From JAFASC01 sp036265935 (GTDB lineage Bacteria > Pseudomonadota > Alphaproteobacteria > Rhizobiales > Beijerinckiaceae): DNA of 64,000 nucleotides. The notes beneath the pieces were generated by a model. That model ran no database searches. It saw only the letters and a list, made by a program, of their open reading frames with translations, and was not told where the DNA came from. The stretch lies in NCBI GenBank assembly GCA_036265935.1, contig DATAOB010000011.1:1-64000 (forward strand), written 5' to 3'. Below, piece by piece: positions 9,185 to 17,663 of this stretch (position 1 is the first letter of the stretch; each line of letters starts with the position of its first letter). Position numbers and translations under genes: made by a program.

Positions 9185-10602
9185 TCTCCCGCCGAGTACC
9201 TTTCATCGACGCGCCGGCCCGATAAGGAGTTCGGACCTGTTGCGACGATTTCAACCGGCACGACCTCTCCGATCAACTCCGTCGGTCCATCAAAGTGAAG
9301 GGCCTGGAGGTAGGGCGTGCGGCCGGCGATCTGACCAGGGTGGCGGCCTGCCTTTTCCGCGAGCACATTGACGATGCGTCCGACTGTGCCCGCGTTGAAT
9401 GCTTGTCGCTGCTCGTCGATGAGCGCCTGTAGGCGCCCGAGGCGCTCTTCTTTGCAAGGCTCGGCGACTTGATCGGAGCGCTCCGCACCGGGCGTGCCGG
9501 GGCGGGACGAATATTTGAAGGAGAAGGCGCCGGCATAGCCGACTGCGGCGACCAGCGACAGCGTCGCCTCGAAATCCGTTTCGCTCTCGCCGGGAAAGCC
9601 GACGATGAAGTCGGAAGAGAGCGCAATGTCCGGTCGCGCGGCGCGGACCTCGTCAACAATGGCGAGATAGTATGCCGCGCTATGTTTGCGGTTCATCGCG
9701 GCAAGCACGCGATCGGAGCCAGATTGTATCGGCAAGTGAAGATAAGGCATGAGCGCCGGCACGTCGCGATGCGCGGCGATCAGCTCTTCGTCCATATCGG
9801 CGGGATGGCTTGTCGTGTAACGCAGCCGCGCAATGCCGGGAATGTCGGCAAGCCTACGGATCAAGCGCCCGAGCGAACAGGCGCGACCGTGCTCATCTTT
9901 GCCATGATAGGCATTGACGTTCTGCCCAAGCAGCGTGACCTCACGCACCCCGGCGCGCGCCAGCCGCTCCACGTCGGCAACGACTTGCGCGATCGGGCGC
10001 GAGAATTCCGCGCCGCGCGTATAAGGCACGACACAGAAGCTGCAGAACTTATCGCAGCCCTCCTGGACGGTGACGAAGGCCGAAACACCGCGCTGACGAA
10101 TCTGCCGCTCGGTCGGCTGCGGCAGCTCGGCGAACTTGTCCTCGACCGGAAAATCGGTGTCGGCGACCGGCCCGCCGCGCCGCGCCTGCCGTAGCAGGTC
10201 GGGCAACCGGTGATAGCTCTGCGGCCCGACAACCAGATCGACGTCGCTCTGGCGCCGCATAATCTCACGGCCTTCCGCTTGCGCGACGCAACCGGCAACG
10301 CCGATCAGCATGTCGCGCCCGGCGTCACGACGCGCCTGCTTCAGGGCGCGCAACCGGCCGAGCTCGGAAAACACCTTCTCCGAAGCCTTCTCGCGGATAT
10401 GGCAGGTGTTGAGGAGGACGAGGTCGGCGGCAGCCGCCGAGTCGGCGACGTCATAGCCTTCGAGCGCCAGAATATCGCCCATGCGCTCGGCATCGTACAC
10501 GTTCATCTGACAGCCGTATGACTTGATGAACGCGCGCGGTTTGGTCAGTGCCGGTGCCTCTGGTTCCCTCCTACCCCGGATCAGTTCAAGCGATTCGCTC
10601 AT
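9172..10602 (-). CDS. miaB: tRNA-2-methylthio-N6-dimethylallyladenosine synthase MiaB
   Basis: Radical-SAM methylthiotransferase modifying A37 of tRNAs. 476 aa. The N-terminal UPF0004 domain has cluster cysteines C31 (SYGCQMN), C67 (NTCHIRE) and C105 (VAGCVAQ); the radical-SAM triad is C183, C187, C190 in GCDKFCSFC; a TRAM domain closes the protein (about 385-450). It sits in the conserved reverse-strand chain with phoH and ybeY. Confidence 0.97.
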   Translation of the reverse strand: MSESLELIRGRREPEAPALTKPRAFIKSYGCQMNVYDAERMGDILALEGYDVADSAAAADLVLLNTCHIREKASEKVFSELGRLRALKQARRDAGRDMLIGVAGCVAQAEGREIMRRQSDVDLVVGPQSYHRLPDLLRQARRGGPVADTDFPVEDKFAELPQPTERQIRQRGVSAFVTVQEGCDKFCSFCVVPYTRGAEFSRPIAQVVADVERLARAGVREVTLLGQNVNAYHGKDEHGRACSLGRLIRRLADIPGIARLRYTTSHPADMDEELIAAHRDVPALMPYLHLPIQSGSDRVLAAMNRKHSAAYYLAIVDEVRAARPDIALSSDFIVGFPGESETDFEATLSLVAAVGYAGAFSFKYSSRPGTPGAERSDQVAEPCKEERLGRLQALIDEQRQAFNAGTVGRIVNVLAEKAGRHPGQIAGRTPYLQALHFDGPTELIGEVVPVEIVATGPNSLSGRRVDERYSAGECPN

Positions 10603-10675
10603 GTGCCCCTTGGGCCAAACTCTCGAACGGGCGTTCTACGCTGTTTCGCTCAGGAAGAGAACCGCCGGCAGTTCC

Positions 10676-11530
10676 TCAGACCGTCTTCAATTCGGGCCCG
10701 GTCAGACCCGGCTCCGGCACTGCTTCCGCCGCTTGGGCGCGACGGCCGCTCAGGTTCGCGGTGACGAGGCGCCGCACGGCCGCTTCGGTCTGACGCGCCA
10801 TGGCTTTGCGGTTACTCGAGCGGTCAAATCGCATCGGCGCGCCGTAGGTCACATCGCAGTCAATGCCGCCGCGGGTGACGAGTGCCCAGAGATGCGGCAG
10901 GAGCGGCGTGTCGCCGTACCAGGCGACCTCGGAGCGGCCGAGCCGGCCGAGCGGGAGGCCGTGGCGGCGCGTGTAGGCGATAGCGACTGGCGCGACATTC
11001 ACATACGCGGTTTCCGGCCGGGCCCGGAGGAAGTCTCTCGCCGCGGCAAAGTGCGGTGCGTTGAAGCGCTTCAGGCGATTGCCGTCACTGGTGGTCGCCT
11101 CCGCGAAGATCACGACGTCTTCACCCGCAGCCAAGCGCTCGCAGAGCGCGGCATTGACCCGCAGGATCGAGCGCGGGCGTTGGCGCTCGACGAAAATCGT
11201 GCCGGTCAGACGCGCAATCGCGCCAAACAACGGCCAGCCCGCAACTTCGCTCTTCGCCACGAAACGCAAGGGTGACTGCCGGCAGCCGAGCACGAGCACG
11301 TCGGCCCAGGAGACGTGGTTGGGGACGATCATCTGCGGCGAAGGCCCGCCAATGCGGCCGTGAAAGCGCGGCCTGATGCCGAAGAGCCGGCACGTCACAC
11401 GGCAGAAGAGCAGCGGCAATTGCCGTTGGATGCGCCAATTGCAGCGCATCGCCAGCCATTGCAGCGGCGCGGTCGATAATACAAGGAACGCAAAGCCGAG
11501 AAGAGTGAGGATGCCGCGCAGGTAGATCAT
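10676..11530 (-). CDS. 1-acyl-glycerol-3-phosphate acyltransferase family protein (PlsC/OlsA-like)
   Basis: 284 aa membrane-associated lysophospholipid acyltransferase. A hydrophobic N-terminal segment (about 5-30) is followed by the catalytic HX4D motif NHVSWAD (H72, D77) and the substrate block FAEATTSDGNRL, a variant of the usual EGT box that also occurs in OlsA-type ornithine-lipid acyltransferases. Either phosphatidic acid or ornithine lipid synthesis is possible; no olsB neighbour is seen. In many Rhizobiales a Fur/Mur gene lies between rimI and this gene (from memory); here the gap is 33 bases. Confidence 0.85.
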   Translation of the reverse strand: MIYLRGILTLLGFAFLVLSTAPLQWLAMRCNWRIQRQLPLLFCRVTCRLFGIRPRFHGRIGGPSPQMIVPNHVSWADVLVLGCRQSPLRFVAKSEVAGWPLFGAIARLTGTIFVERQRPRSILRVNAALCERLAAGEDVVIFAEATTSDGNRLKRFNAPHFAAARDFLRARPETAYVNVAPVAIAYTRRHGLPLGRLGRSEVAWYGDTPLLPHLWALVTRGGIDCDVTYGAPMRFDRSSNRKAMARQTEAAVRRLVTANLSGRRAQAAEAVPEPGLTGPELKTV

Positions 11531-11563
11531 GGGCGACTCACGTCGAGCGATCGGCCCGCAACC

Positions 11564-12043
11564 TCAGCCAAGCTCGCAGCGTAAAGTCAAGGCAGGCGTG
11601 TTTGTCTCGCCGGGCCTTCGATAATACCCCTTCCGCTCTCCGATGGTCTCGAATCCCAGGCGCTCGTAGAGCGCGATTGCGGCCGCGTTTCCGGGCTCGA
11701 CTTCAAGGAAGACGCTCCCCACGCCGGCAGCAGCCAGGCGCGCCAAATGGGCGTTCATGAGGGCTCGGCCGAGGCCCTTGCCGCGTTCCGGCTTGGCCAC
11801 GGCAATGGACAGGACCTCCGCCTCTCCCGCCGCATGGCGAGAAAGTGCGAAGCCGATCAAGCGGCCGCCCCGCGCCAGCGCCCCGTCGCCGATCGCATTG
11901 CTTGCCGACAGCAGCGTCTCGAGCTCCACCGCCGACCAGGGGTGGGCGAAGGACGCTTCATGCAGCCGGGCGCAGTCCGACCCAGCGGACGGCCCGATCG
12001 GCCGGATCGAGTACGGGACTGCTCGTCGGAAGAAAGAGAACAT
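11564..12043 (-). CDS. rimI: Ribosomal-protein-alanine N-acetyltransferase RimI
   Basis: GNAT acetyltransferase that N-acetylates ribosomal protein S18 in enteric bacteria. 159 aa from the ATG at 12043, which overlaps the tsaB stop as ATGA. The open frame runs further upstream inside tsaB, but that part is a shadow. The acetyl-CoA P-loop is PERGKGLGRALM, followed by FLEVEPGNAAAIALYERLGFE, the classic RimI C-terminal block. Adjacent tsaB-rimI is a very widespread arrangement. Confidence 0.93.
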   Translation of the reverse strand: MFSFFRRAVPYSIRPIGPSAGSDCARLHEASFAHPWSAVELETLLSASNAIGDGALARGGRLIGFALSRHAAGEAEVLSIAVAKPERGKGLGRALMNAHLARLAAAGVGSVFLEVEPGNAAAIALYERLGFETIGERKGYYRRPGETNTPALTLRCELG

Positions 12044-12780
12044 CAGGGCGGCAGGCCGGGTGCCTCTTCTTCGCCCCGCTCTTCCTCGCCCTGCTCTTTC
12101 GCCCGCTCGATCGCCGCCGCCTCCTGCGGCTTGGCATAAGGCTGCTTCAGGTAGAGCGGGCGCGGCGGGGCGCTTGCGGGATCGGCGGCAAGGCCGAGCC
12201 GCGCGACGTAGGCGATATCCGGCGCGATCCGCTCCCCGACGACCTCTGCCTTCAGCCCCATGGACCATGCTTCGATGGCCAGCATCGGTGCCCCCGAGCC
12301 GGTAATGCGCAACGGCCCGGCGCCGAGCGCGCGTACCGCATCGCGCACCGGTGCGTGCCGCGGCGAAAGGATGGTGCGCCCCGCGGGGCTATACCCGGTG
12401 ACATAAACGCTGCCGTGCAGCGCATCGATCGCCGCAACCACGACGCCGTCCTCGCCTTCGAGGATGAGCGGGGCGGCGAGGGCCGCGAGCGTCGAGACGC
12501 CGGCAACCGGAATGCGCCGCGCAACTCCGATCGCGCGCGCGGCAGACAGGCCCACCCGGATGCCGGTGAACGAGCCTGGCCCGACCGTCACGGCGACGCG
12601 GTCGAGCGAGGCGAAGCCTCCCTCCGCATGCGCGATTACGCGCTCGATCAGCGGCATGAGCGCCTCGGCATGGCCCCGCATCATGGGAATCGTCTCAGAC
12701 GAGACCGGCTCTGCGGTATCCGAATCGAGCACGCAGGCCGAGCAGGCCGGCAGCGCAGTGTCGATCGCGAGGATTCTCAT
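12043..12780 (-). CDS. tsaB: tRNA threonylcarbamoyladenosine biosynthesis protein TsaB
   Basis: Partner of TsaD and TsaE in t6A37 tRNA modification. 245 aa from the ATG at 12780, which begins MRILAIDTA, the family N-terminus; a longer reading to 12801 adds seven unconserved residues. VGPGSFTGIRVGLSAARAIG (about 65-85) is the diagnostic block. The C-terminus ends in a charged EEERGEEEAPG tail that may be dispensable. The stop overlaps the rimI start. Confidence 0.94.
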   Translation of the reverse strand: MRILAIDTALPACSACVLDSDTAEPVSSETIPMMRGHAEALMPLIERVIAHAEGGFASLDRVAVTVGPGSFTGIRVGLSAARAIGVARRIPVAGVSTLAALAAPLILEGEDGVVVAAIDALHGSVYVTGYSPAGRTILSPRHAPVRDAVRALGAGPLRITGSGAPMLAIEAWSMGLKAEVVGERIAPDIAYVARLGLAADPASAPPRPLYLKQPYAKPQEAAAIERAKEQGEEERGEEEAPGLPP

Positions 12781-12840
12781 CGGGCTTTGGCTTTCACCCA
12801 CGCACTTTGGGAGCTTTGGTGCGCAGGATCAATCTGAAAC

Positions 12841-12912
12841 ATTGCAGTTTCGGCTCTGCAATATTGCAGATTTGGCTCTTCACGCTGCAAGATAAGACGA
12901 TATAAACGCACA
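12841..12912 (+). promoter_or_regulatory. Operator/promoter of the antitoxin-ParE locus
   Basis: Four TTGCAG/CTGCAA half-sites are visible: 12842-12847, 12856-12861, 12864-12869 and 12885-12890. Two of them form the perfect 14-bp palindrome CTGCAATATTGCAG at 12856-12869. There is also a 17-bp imperfect direct repeat beginning at 12841 and 12863, a 22-base (two-turn) period. A -10-like TATAAA lies at 12901-12906 with a TTCACG -35 candidate at 12879-12884. Initiation would fall near the antitoxin ATG at 12913, so the mRNA may be leaderless; no Shine-Dalgarno sequence is seen. Palindrome and promoter overlap as expected for autorepression. Confidence 0.6.
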
Positions 12913-13137
12913 ATGACAGATCTGCTTCACGACGCCCTCGAAGCGCTCCAGCGTCTGACGCCCGAGCGGCAGGATTTTATCACGCGAGCCATCCTGGCCT
13001 TGGCCGATGATGGCGAACCCGAAGAGATCGATCCACGTGATCTGTCAGCTGTTTTCGACGGACTCGCGCAAATCGAACGCGGCGAATTTGCATCGGACGA
13101 GGAAGTACAGGCCCTGCTTCGCCGCCTTGAGGAATGA
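12913..13137 (+). CDS. Antitoxin of a ParE/RelE-type toxin-antitoxin module
   Basis: 74 aa acidic protein, MTDLLHDALEALQRLTPERQ, with a helical DNA-binding-like N-terminal half and a C-terminal toxin-binding tail ending FASDEEVQALLRRLEE. It resembles the small antitoxins that precede ParE/RelE toxins. Its stop overlaps the toxin ATG by 4 bases (ATGA). The frame is intact. Operator-like palindromes lie directly upstream. The family placement is by pattern and gene arrangement; the toxin partner is broken, so this may be an orphan antitoxin. Confidence 0.7.
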   Translation: MTDLLHDALEALQRLTPERQDFITRAILALADDGEPEEIDPRDLSAVFDGLAQIERGEFASDEEVQALLRRLEE

Positions 13138-13439
13138 AGGTTCGATTTTCTCCGCGCGCGGCTTCTGAGCTTCGCGAGATACTTGATTATTTGAATGCGT
13201 AGAATCCGAGAGCCGCAACTGTGCGCGCCTCAATCGCGCGGGCGCTAGGCATTGTCAGGAGTTTTCCAGCCGTTGGCGTCTTGCAGAGACGCGGCGTGCG
13301 CAAATATGTCGTCCCGCAATATCCTTACTTGATCTACTATTCGGTCACGGCGAGCGAGCAAGAGATACGGATCGTCACAATCCGCCACGCCACGGCGGCC
13401 GTTTCTCACCCCCTGATCAGCGTCTCATCGAGCGAATAG
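13134..13439 (+). pseudogene. ParE/RelE-family toxin interrupted by an in-frame TAG
   Basis: The frame begins MKVRFSPRAASELREILDYL, the ParE N-terminal helix, and meets TAG at 13200-13202 (codon 23). The same frame then continues with NPRAATVRASIARALG, RGVRKYVVPQYPYLIYYSV and IRIVTIRHA, i.e. the rest of a ParE toxin, to a stop at 13437-13439. Restoring the stop gives about 100 residues, the family length. Near the end the +1 frame reads RRPFLTP and stops at 13414-13416, which fits the usual ParE tail better, so a second lesion (one-base insertion near 13393) is possible. The 3' end overlaps convergent phoB. Confidence 0.8.
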
Positions 13440-14143
13440 CCGGCGCCGCGCACCGTGCGGATAGGGTCCTTCTCGCGACCGCGCACGAGCGCTTTGCGTA
13501 AGCGCCCGACGTGAACGTCGACGGTGCGTTCGTCGATTTCCGCCGACATGCCCCAGACGCTGTCGAGAAGCTGGCCGCGCGAAAAGACGCGCCCCGGCTT
13601 CTCCATCAGATGCTCGAGCAAACGGAACTCCGTCGGACCCAAATGAATCGCGCGGCCGGCGCGACGCAGCCGCCGCGTCTCGCGATCGAGCTCGAGATCG
13701 CCGGCGACGAGTTGCGCGGCGATGCGCTCCGGCTTGGCGCGGCGCAAGAGAGCTTTCACGCGCGCCATCAGCTCCGGAATCGAGAACGGCTTCACCACAT
13801 AATCGTCGGCACCGACGGCGAGGCCGCGCACGCGCTCGGCCTCCTCGCCTCGCGCCGTCAACATGATGACGGGAAGCGTGCGGGTCGCATCCCGCGCACG
13901 TAGGCGGCGGCAGACTTCAAGCCCGGAGACGCCAGGCAGCATCCAATCGAGAATGACAAGATCGGGCGGCGTCTCCTCCAGCTTCAGTTCCGCCTCGTCG
14001 CCGCGCTCGATCCGCTCGACAATAAAGCCTTCGGCTTCCAGATTGTATGAGAGGAGCAGCGAAAGTGCCGCCTCGTCTTCCACGACGAGAACGCGCGGCG
14101 CGGTATTAGTGGAACTTCGTTGCGTTGCTCGGATTTCGTTCAT
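13406..14143 (-). CDS. phoB: Phosphate regulon response regulator PhoB
   Basis: OmpR-class response regulator that binds Pho boxes under phosphate limitation. 245 aa from the ATG at 14143, preceded by GAAGG. Receiver domain (about 17-130) with the acidic pair VVEDE, phospho-acceptor D66 in LVILDWMLPG and the lysine in VVKPFSIPE; winged-helix domain (about 140-240) with EFRLLEHLMEKPGRVFSR and RTVDVHVGRLRKAL. Last gene of the phoR-pstSCAB-phoU-phoB block. Confidence 0.96.
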   Translation of the reverse strand: MNEIRATQRSSTNTAPRVLVVEDEAALSLLLSYNLEAEGFIVERIERGDEAELKLEETPPDLVILDWMLPGVSGLEVCRRLRARDATRTLPVIMLTARGEEAERVRGLAVGADDYVVKPFSIPELMARVKALLRRAKPERIAAQLVAGDLELDRETRRLRRAGRAIHLGPTEFRLLEHLMEKPGRVFSRGQLLDSVWGMSAEIDERTVDVHVGRLRKALVRGREKDPIRTVRGAGYSLDETLIRG

Positions 14144-14153
14144 CGCAAGGCCT

Positions 14154-14861
14154 TCATGAGGATTCGGCGGGCTCGAAGGCACTCTTGCCTTTCGGGCGCT
14201 CGACCGGCAGGGATTCGCCGGTCACCAGAAAGACCACGGTCTCGGCGATGTTGGTCGTGTGGTCGCCGATCCGCTCGATGTTCTTCGAGCAAAACAGGAG
14301 ATGCGTGCAGAACGAGATGTTGCGCGGGTCTTCCATCATGAACGTCAGGAGGTCGCGGAACACCGAGTCTTCAAGAGCGTCGAGCTCCGCATCGCGACTC
14401 CAGACTTCCCGAGCGCGCTCGACATCGCGCTGTGCATAGGCATCGAGGACGTCCTTCAATTGCATGGCCGCGACGTCGTGCATGGATTTCAAACCGACGA
14501 TGGCTCGCGGCAGCCGCGCCTCGGCGGCTATTTTCGCCGAGCGCTTCGCGATGTTCTTGGCGAGGTCTCCGACACGTTCGAGATCGCCGGAAATGCGGAT
14601 CGCGGCAACGCATTCGCGCAGATCGACGGCCATAGGCTGGCGGCGCGCGATCGTCATGATCGCGCTCTCCTCGATTTCTCTTTGCAGCATATCCAGCCGA
14701 GGATCGCTGGCAACGACCCGGCGCGCCATCTCGACATCGAGATCGGCGAGTGCATCCATCGCCTCGGACAGCATCTTTTCGGCTAGGCCACCCATCTCGG
14801 CGATGCGACGGCCAAGCGACTCGAGCTCCCGGTCGTAAGCTTTGACGATATGTTCCGGCAT
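14154..14861 (-). CDS. phoU: Phosphate transport system regulator PhoU
   Basis: Two tandem three-helix PhoU domains, 235 aa, mediating negative control between the PstSCAB transporter and PhoR. The repeated signature is visible as RRVVASDPRLDMLQREIE in the first half and LEDSVFRDLLTFMMEDPR with ERIGDHTTNIAE in the second. The ATG at 14861 (MPEHIVKAYDREL) has GAAGG 9 bases upstream; the ATG two codons earlier is too close to it. It lies 10 bases upstream of phoB. Confidence 0.95.
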   Translation of the reverse strand: MPEHIVKAYDRELESLGRRIAEMGGLAEKMLSEAMDALADLDVEMARRVVASDPRLDMLQREIEESAIMTIARRQPMAVDLRECVAAIRISGDLERVGDLAKNIAKRSAKIAAEARLPRAIVGLKSMHDVAAMQLKDVLDAYAQRDVERAREVWSRDAELDALEDSVFRDLLTFMMEDPRNISFCTHLLFCSKNIERIGDHTTNIAETVVFLVTGESLPVERPKGKSAFEPAESS

Positions 14862-14887
14862 GAGCATTGTCCTTCTTCCGTCCCGGA

Positions 14888-15694
14888 TCAACCGAAGCGG
14901 CCGGTGATGTAATCCTGTGTCTGCTTCTTTTCAGGCGAGGTAAAGACGCGGCGCGTCCGGTCGAACTCGATCAGCTCGCCGAGATACATGAAGGCCGTGT
15001 ACTCCGAGACACGCGCCGCCTGCTGCATATTATGCGTGACGATGGCGATCGTGTATTGTTCGGAAAGATCGTCGATAAGCTCTTCGATTTTAGCGATCGA
15101 GATCGGGTCGAGTGCGGAGGCCGGCTCATCGAGCAGGATCACTTCCGGGTGGATCGCGACGGTGCGCGCAATGCAAAGCCGCTGTTGCTGCCCGCCCGAC
15201 AGGCTGAGGCCGCTCGCATGGAGCTTGTCCTTCACCTCGTTCCAGAGGGCGGCGCCCTCCAGGGCTGCTCTGACGCGATCGTCCATCTCGCTTTTGCTCA
15301 CCCTCTCATAGAGCCTGATGCCGAATGCAATGTTCTCGTAGATAGACATCGGGAACGGCGTCGGCTTCTGGAAAACCATGCCAATGCGCGAGCGTAGGAG
15401 ATTGACGTCGATCTCCGGCGACAGGATGTTCTCGCCGTCAAGCAGCACTTCGCCCTCGGCGCGCTGGTTCGGATAAAGATCGTACATGCGGTTCAAGACG
15501 CGAAGAAGCGTCGATTTTCCGCAACCGGAGGGCCCGATAAACGCGGTGACCTCGTTGCGGTAAAGCGGCAGCGAAATCGATTTGAGCGCGCGGGTTTGCC
15601 CGTAGAAAAAATCAAGTCCGCGGATCGATATTTTTTCCGGCACATCGCTTCTTACCGTTACGTGGGCGGCCGGCGCATCCATGACGAGACTCAT
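14888..15694 (-). CDS. pstB: Phosphate ABC transporter ATP-binding protein PstB
   Basis: ATPase of the high-affinity phosphate importer. 268 aa. Walker A GPSGCGKSTLLR, signature LSGGQQQRLCIARTVA, Walker B VILLDEPASALDP and the typical TGRFG C-terminus. The ATG at 15694 overlaps the pstA stop as ATGA; the longer open frame upstream is a shadow of pstA. Confidence 0.97.
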   Translation of the reverse strand: MSLVMDAPAAHVTVRSDVPEKISIRGLDFFYGQTRALKSISLPLYRNEVTAFIGPSGCGKSTLLRVLNRMYDLYPNQRAEGEVLLDGENILSPEIDVNLLRSRIGMVFQKPTPFPMSIYENIAFGIRLYERVSKSEMDDRVRAALEGAALWNEVKDKLHASGLSLSGGQQQRLCIARTVAIHPEVILLDEPASALDPISIAKIEELIDDLSEQYTIAIVTHNMQQAARVSEYTAFMYLGELIEFDRTRRVFTSPEKKQTQDYITGRFG

Positions 15695-16533
15695 TGCGGA
15701 ACCCTTTGTCTTGCAAGTACGCGCGCCAGGATCGATAGCGCCAGGACAGCGAAGGTGATGATGAGCGCGCCGGTCCAGGCAAGTTGCTGCCAATCCTTGT
15801 AAGGACTGAGAGCAAACTGGAAGATCACGGCAGGCAGGCTCGCCATCGGCGCGTTGAGATCGGTGCTCCAGAACTGGTTGTTCAGCGCCGTGAAAAGCAG
15901 CGGCGCCGTCTCGCCGCTGATGCGTGCGACCGCCAGAAGCACGCCGGTGATCAGCCCGGCGCGCGCCGCGCGATAAGCGATACGCGTGATCACGTATGAG
16001 CGCGGCAAGCCGAGAGCCGCGGCCGCTTCGCGCAAGGGTCCGGGAACGAGAAGCAGCATGTCTTCGGTCGTGCGCACCACGACCGGCACGACGATCACCG
16101 CCAGCGCCAAGGCGCCAGCAAGACCGGAGAAATGGCCCATGCGCACGACCAGCACTTCGTAGATGAACAGACCGATAATGATCGAGGGCGCGCTGAGCAG
16201 GATATCGTTGATGAAGCGCACAACGGTCGTCAGCCGCGAGTAGCGGCCGTATTCAGCCATGTAGGTGCCGGCGAGCATGCCGAGCGGCGCGCCGATCGCT
16301 AACCCGAGCACCGTCATGATCAGGCTGCCCATGATCGCGTTGAGAAGTCCGCCGGAGGCGCCGGGCGGCGGCGTCATCTCGGTGAACACGGCCGGGGTAA
16401 ATCCCCACAATCCATGCCAGAGCAGCGCGGCGAGGATCAGGACGAGGAATGCCAAGCCGAAGGCCGAGGCAGCCATGCACAGGCCCATCACGATCGTGTT
16501 GTTGCGGCGCCGCGTCCGATAGATCGACGCCAT
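15691..16533 (-). CDS. pstA: Phosphate ABC transporter permease PstA
   Basis: Inner-membrane permease of the Pst importer. 280 aa from the ATG at 16533, 2 bases after the pstC stop. About six hydrophobic segments, the first MGLCMAASAFGLAFLVLILA, plus the binding-protein-dependent permease block with LREAAAALGLPRSYVI (EAA loop, about residue 190). Coupled to pstB by a 4-base overlap. Confidence 0.95.
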   Translation of the reverse strand: MASIYRTRRRNNTIVMGLCMAASAFGLAFLVLILAALLWHGLWGFTPAVFTEMTPPPGASGGLLNAIMGSLIMTVLGLAIGAPLGMLAGTYMAEYGRYSRLTTVVRFINDILLSAPSIIIGLFIYEVLVVRMGHFSGLAGALALAVIVVPVVVRTTEDMLLLVPGPLREAAAALGLPRSYVITRIAYRAARAGLITGVLLAVARISGETAPLLFTALNNQFWSTDLNAPMASLPAVIFQFALSPYKDWQQLAWTGALIITFAVLALSILARVLARQRVPQ

Positions 16534-16535
16534 CG

Positions 16536-17600
16536 TCAGGCTCCATCTCTGCGCTGGACGCGCATCAGCATGAGCCGCGAGGCAGCAAGCACGATGAACG
16601 TGATGACAAAGAGGATGAGGCCGAGCTCGATCAGTGCGGAAGTGTAAACGTCGCCGACGGCTTCGGTGAATTCGTTGGCGATCGTCGCCGAGATCGTCGT
16701 CCCCGGCGCCAGCAGCGAGCCGGAAATCTTGTGCGCATTGCCGATGACAAAGGTCACCGCCATGGTTTCGCCGAGCGCGCGACCGAGACCGAGCATAATG
16801 CCGCCGATGACACCGAGGCGAGCATAGGGAATGACCACCTTGCGGACGACTTCCCACGTGGTGCAGCCAATTCCAAACGCCGCCTCCTTCAGCACCGGTG
16901 GAACCGTTTCGAAGACGTCGCGTGAAATTGCGGTGATGAACGGCAGCACCATAATGGCGAGGATGAAGCTCGCGGTGAAAATTCCGATCCCGTAAGGCGG
17001 ACCGGCAAACAGCGTCGACAGAACCGGTATGGGCCCGAAAATCGCGATCAGTGCCGGCTCGACATATTGCTGAACGAACGGCGCGAGGACGAAGAGTCCC
17101 CAGATGCCATAGATGATCGAGGGAATGCCGGCCAGAAGCTCGATCGCGATGCCGATCGGGCGGCGCAGCGATGGCGGGCAGAGCTCGGTCAGAAAAATGG
17201 CGATGCCGATGCCGACCGGAATGGCGATGATCATCGCCAGCACCGACGTCACAAGAGTTCCGTAGACCGCCGCGAGCGCGCCGAACTTATCGGTGACAGG
17301 GTTCCACGACTGATTCGCCAGAAAGCTGAAGCCGAATTCTCGGATCGCCGGCAGCGATCCCAAAACGAGCGATAAAATCACACCGCCGAGAATAACAAGA
17401 ACGGCGGCGGCCGAGCACAGCGTCAAAAGGCGGAAGCCGCTATCGCTGAGTTGCAGCCGTCGCAAAACCTTGCGGCGATCGCGCCCGGCGGCGGCTATTT
17501 CCGGCATGCTCACGAGAGCCGCGGCATCAGTCACAGCAAGGCCTCCATTTGCCTTCCCGGTGCTGCTCGTATCTGCCGACATTTGCACGCGCGGACTCAT
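16536..17600 (-). CDS. pstC: Phosphate ABC transporter permease PstC
   Basis: Partner permease of PstA. About 354 aa. A long hydrophilic N-terminus precedes six membrane segments, the first TLCSAAAVLVILGGVILSLV; the EAA-type loop reads LKEAAFGIGCTTWEVV. The frame opens at 17654, but that start would lie inside the hairpin between pstS and pstC, so I chose the ATG at 17600. ATGs at 17582 and further in remain possible because no strong Shine-Dalgarno sequence is seen before any of them. Confidence 0.9.
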   Translation of the reverse strand: MSPRVQMSADTSSTGKANGGLAVTDAAALVSMPEIAAAGRDRRKVLRRLQLSDSGFRLLTLCSAAAVLVILGGVILSLVLGSLPAIREFGFSFLANQSWNPVTDKFGALAAVYGTLVTSVLAMIIAIPVGIGIAIFLTELCPPSLRRPIGIAIELLAGIPSIIYGIWGLFVLAPFVQQYVEPALIAIFGPIPVLSTLFAGPPYGIGIFTASFILAIMVLPFITAISRDVFETVPPVLKEAAFGIGCTTWEVVRKVVIPYARLGVIGGIMLGLGRALGETMAVTFVIGNAHKISGSLLAPGTTISATIANEFTEAVGDVYTSALIELGLILFVITFIVLAASRLMLMRVQRRDGA

Positions 17601-17628
17601 CTTGCGTTCGGGTGCTCCGGTCGGCAGC

Positions 17629-17650
17629 GGCGGGAGGACGGCCTCCCGCC
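17629..17650 (-). terminator. Intercistronic hairpin between pstS and pstC
   Basis: Perfect 9-bp GC-rich stem GGCGGGAGG / CCTCCCGCC with a four-base loop, starting 14 bases past the pstS stop and not followed by a T-run. In a pst operon such a structure is well placed to protect the pstS message from 3' decay or to attenuate read-through, giving more binding protein than permease. The structure is seen; the role is inferred. Confidence 0.55.
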
Positions 17651-17663
17651 ACATACGCGTTGC

